From Jingweiarchaeum tengchongense (GTDB lineage: Archaea > Nanobdellota > Nanobdellia > Jingweiarchaeales > Jingweiarchaeaceae): a stretch of DNA of 50,621 bases. The position numbers and the translations under genes were made by a program. Every line of letters begins with the position of its first letter. The stretch's first letter is position 1. The DNA lies in the NCBI GenBank assembly GCA_038874075.1, contig JAVZDD010000007.1, positions 1 to 50,621 on the forward strand, written 5' to 3'. Below, piece after piece: positions 49,701 through 50,621 of this stretch. The notes under the pieces were generated by a model, which saw nothing but the letters and a program-made list of their open reading frames with translations, was not told the origin of the DNA and did no database searches.

Positions 49701-50378
49701 ATGAGAGTGGCCTCTTTATTTTCTGGTGGAAAGGATAGCACATTCGCCACTTATCTAGCAATGCAAAATGGCTTTGATGTTGTTTATTTAATCTCAATCT
49801 TGCCAAAGAACAAGGAAAGCTACATGTTCCACTTTCCCAACATTGGATTAACAAAATTACAGGCAAAAGCAATGAACATTCCAATAATTCAGAAAAAAAC
49901 GAGTGGAGGGAAAGAAAAAGAAATAGATGATTTGAGGGATATACTTGCGATGAAAAAGGAGAAAATTGAAGGTGTTGTCAGTGGTGCAATAGAAAGTGAT
50001 TATCAGAAAACGAGGATAGATGGTGTGTGTGAAGCATTGGGGTTGAGAAGCTTTGCTCCGCTTTGGAGAAAAAATCAAGAAGATTTACTTAGGGAGGAAA
50101 TAAATGCTGGTTTTGATGTAATAATCACTGGTTGCTTTGCTGCTGGTCTCACGAAAAATTGGCTGGGGAAAAAAATCGATGAAGAGTGTATAAAAGAATT
50201 GGTAAAATTAAAGAATAAATTTGGAATAAACATCTGTGGTGAAGGAGGAGAAATAGAGACATTTGTATTGGATTGCCCTTTATTTAAAAAAAGAATAGAA
50301 ATAAAGAAAGGTGTAGTGGAATGGTGTGAAAACCATGGAATTTACCAAATAAAAAAGGCGATTTTAGTTGAAAAGTAA
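49701..50378 (+). CDS. dph6: Diphthine-ammonia ligase Dph6-like ATP-pyrophosphatase
   Basis: A 225-residue PP-loop ATPase: VASLFSGGKDSTFATYLA is the pyrophosphatase loop, SGAIESDYQKTRIDGVCEALG the second diagnostic motif, and GFDVIITGCFAAGLTKNWLG the third. Dph6 amidates diphthine on translation elongation factor 2, the last step of diphthamide synthesis. ATG 49701 fits best; GTG 49695 is in frame. Abuts the convergent deaminase gene. Confidence 0.93.
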   Translation: MRVASLFSGGKDSTFATYLAMQNGFDVVYLISILPKNKESYMFHFPNIGLTKLQAKAMNIPIIQKKTSGGKEKEIDDLRDILAMKKEKIEGVVSGAIESDYQKTRIDGVCEALGLRSFAPLWRKNQEDLLREEINAGFDVIITGCFAAGLTKNWLGKKIDEECIKELVKLKNKFGINICGEGGEIETFVLDCPLFKKRIEIKKGVVEWCENHGIYQIKKAILVEK

Positions 50379-50621
50379 TTAAAATTTCTTAGCGATTTCC
50401 TGAAATTCGGAAAATATTTTTTTCTCATCGCAACTCAAAATTTTACCATCTCTTAAAATGACTTTACCATCACAGATTACTGTGTTCACGTCCTTTCCCC
50501 TTGAAGAGTAAACTAAGTGATTGATGATTTGTTGCTCATTTACAATTGGTAAAAAATTCTCCTTTCTAATATCAATCAAAACTAAGTCCGCCTTCTTTCC
50601 TATTTCTATGCTACCTATTTT
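50379..50621 (-). CDS. Amidohydrolase, MTA/SAH deaminase type, 3' end only
   Basis: The frame is open to the right edge, so the N-terminus lies outside. The visible 80 residues start KIGSIEIGKKADLVLIDIRK and end in NHLVYSSRGKDVNTVICDGKVILRDGKIL, the C-terminal strand region of 5-methylthioadenosine/S-adenosylhomocysteine deaminases (and of the archaeal DadD enzyme). The catalytic metal residues are not in the window. ATG within the frame at 50579 is internal. Confidence 0.85.
   Translation of the reverse strand, partial: KIGSIEIGKKADLVLIDIRKENFLPIVNEQQIINHLVYSSRGKDVNTVICDGKVILRDGKILSCDEKKIFSEFQEIAKKF

Noticed and set aside
1..50621. CRISPR array, insertion sequence or provirus
   Set aside because: No regularly spaced repeats, transposase or integrase, terminal inverted repeats or capsid/terminase genes were recognised; the HTH frame at 39373 resembles a resolvase end but lacks a catalytic domain.

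Overview
The window is a densely packed, AT-rich stretch of an archaeal chromosome. The archaeal markers are unambiguous: transcription factor B, Trm1, ABCE1/RLI, ribosomal proteins S8e, L18e, L37e and L37Ae, RNA polymerase subunits N and P, prefoldin beta, an Sm-like protein, deoxyhypusine synthase, SepF, a DUF63 protein and a presenilin-type protease. Start sites are typically preceded by GGTGAT or GGTGAG, which match the 3' end of archaeal 16S rRNA, and GTG/TTG starts are common. The phylum cannot be fixed from the sequence. Compact genes, many small proteins of unknown function and a run of 10 Ns (6721-6730) suggest a scaffold from an uncultured lineage, possibly DPANN-like, but with real biosynthetic capacity (isoprenoids, inositol phosphate).

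Layout. 1-3600: end of an unknown gene, a PadR-type repressor divergent from inositol-1-phosphate synthase across a perfect operator-like palindrome, a HIT protein and unknowns. 3600-7400: a leftward run of overlapping unknown genes with a PHP phosphoesterase and an HExxH protein cut by the assembly gap, then tiny zinc and membrane proteins. 7480-10230: a nucleotidyltransferase-like gene with its own palindrome, a metallo-beta-lactamase hydrolase, a Nudix hydrolase and a DUF429-like protein. 10229-12981: the archaeal mevalonate branch, phosphomevalonate dehydratase (small and large subunits fused) plus a UbiD-type decarboxylase; mevalonate kinase is at 43.1 kb. 13-18 kb: radical SAM protein, TGS GTPase, ABCE1, DUF63.

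18.0-25.7 kb is the least explained region: coiled-coil proteins, a TIM-barrel isomerase/endonuclease-fold protein with a large helical insert, and two full-length paralogues joining a nucleotidyltransferase domain to a HEPN-like helical domain, interrupted by an Ala-rich gene on the other strand. 25.6-36.3 kb is information processing: Trm1, TFB, beta-CASP nuclease, ribosomal proteins, RNA polymerase subunits, two tRNAs, prefoldin, SepF, with MscL and a SpoIIM-like protein in between. 36.4-41.0 kb: presenilin-type protease with an AAA ATPase, an MtaB-like methylthiotransferase, and a threonyl-tRNA synthetase that lacks the archaeal editing domain and is preceded by a small HTH ORF and a long hairpin. 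41-50.6 kb: membrane proteins, mevalonate kinase, an agmatinase-deoxyhypusine synthase pair, a PAC2 proteasome chaperone, Nudix, DedA, TldD, Dph6 and the end of an MTA/SAH-deaminase-type amidohydrolase.

Two architectural points stand out. Same-strand neighbours repeatedly overlap by ATGA (4470/4467, 11686/11683, 32668/32671, 37268/37265, 45082/45079), implying translational coupling. Of 17 convergent gene pairs, 14 meet within four bases, often sharing TTAA or CTAA or abutting as TAATTA, so there is no intergenic space for a terminator. No CRISPR array, insertion sequence or rRNA gene was seen.
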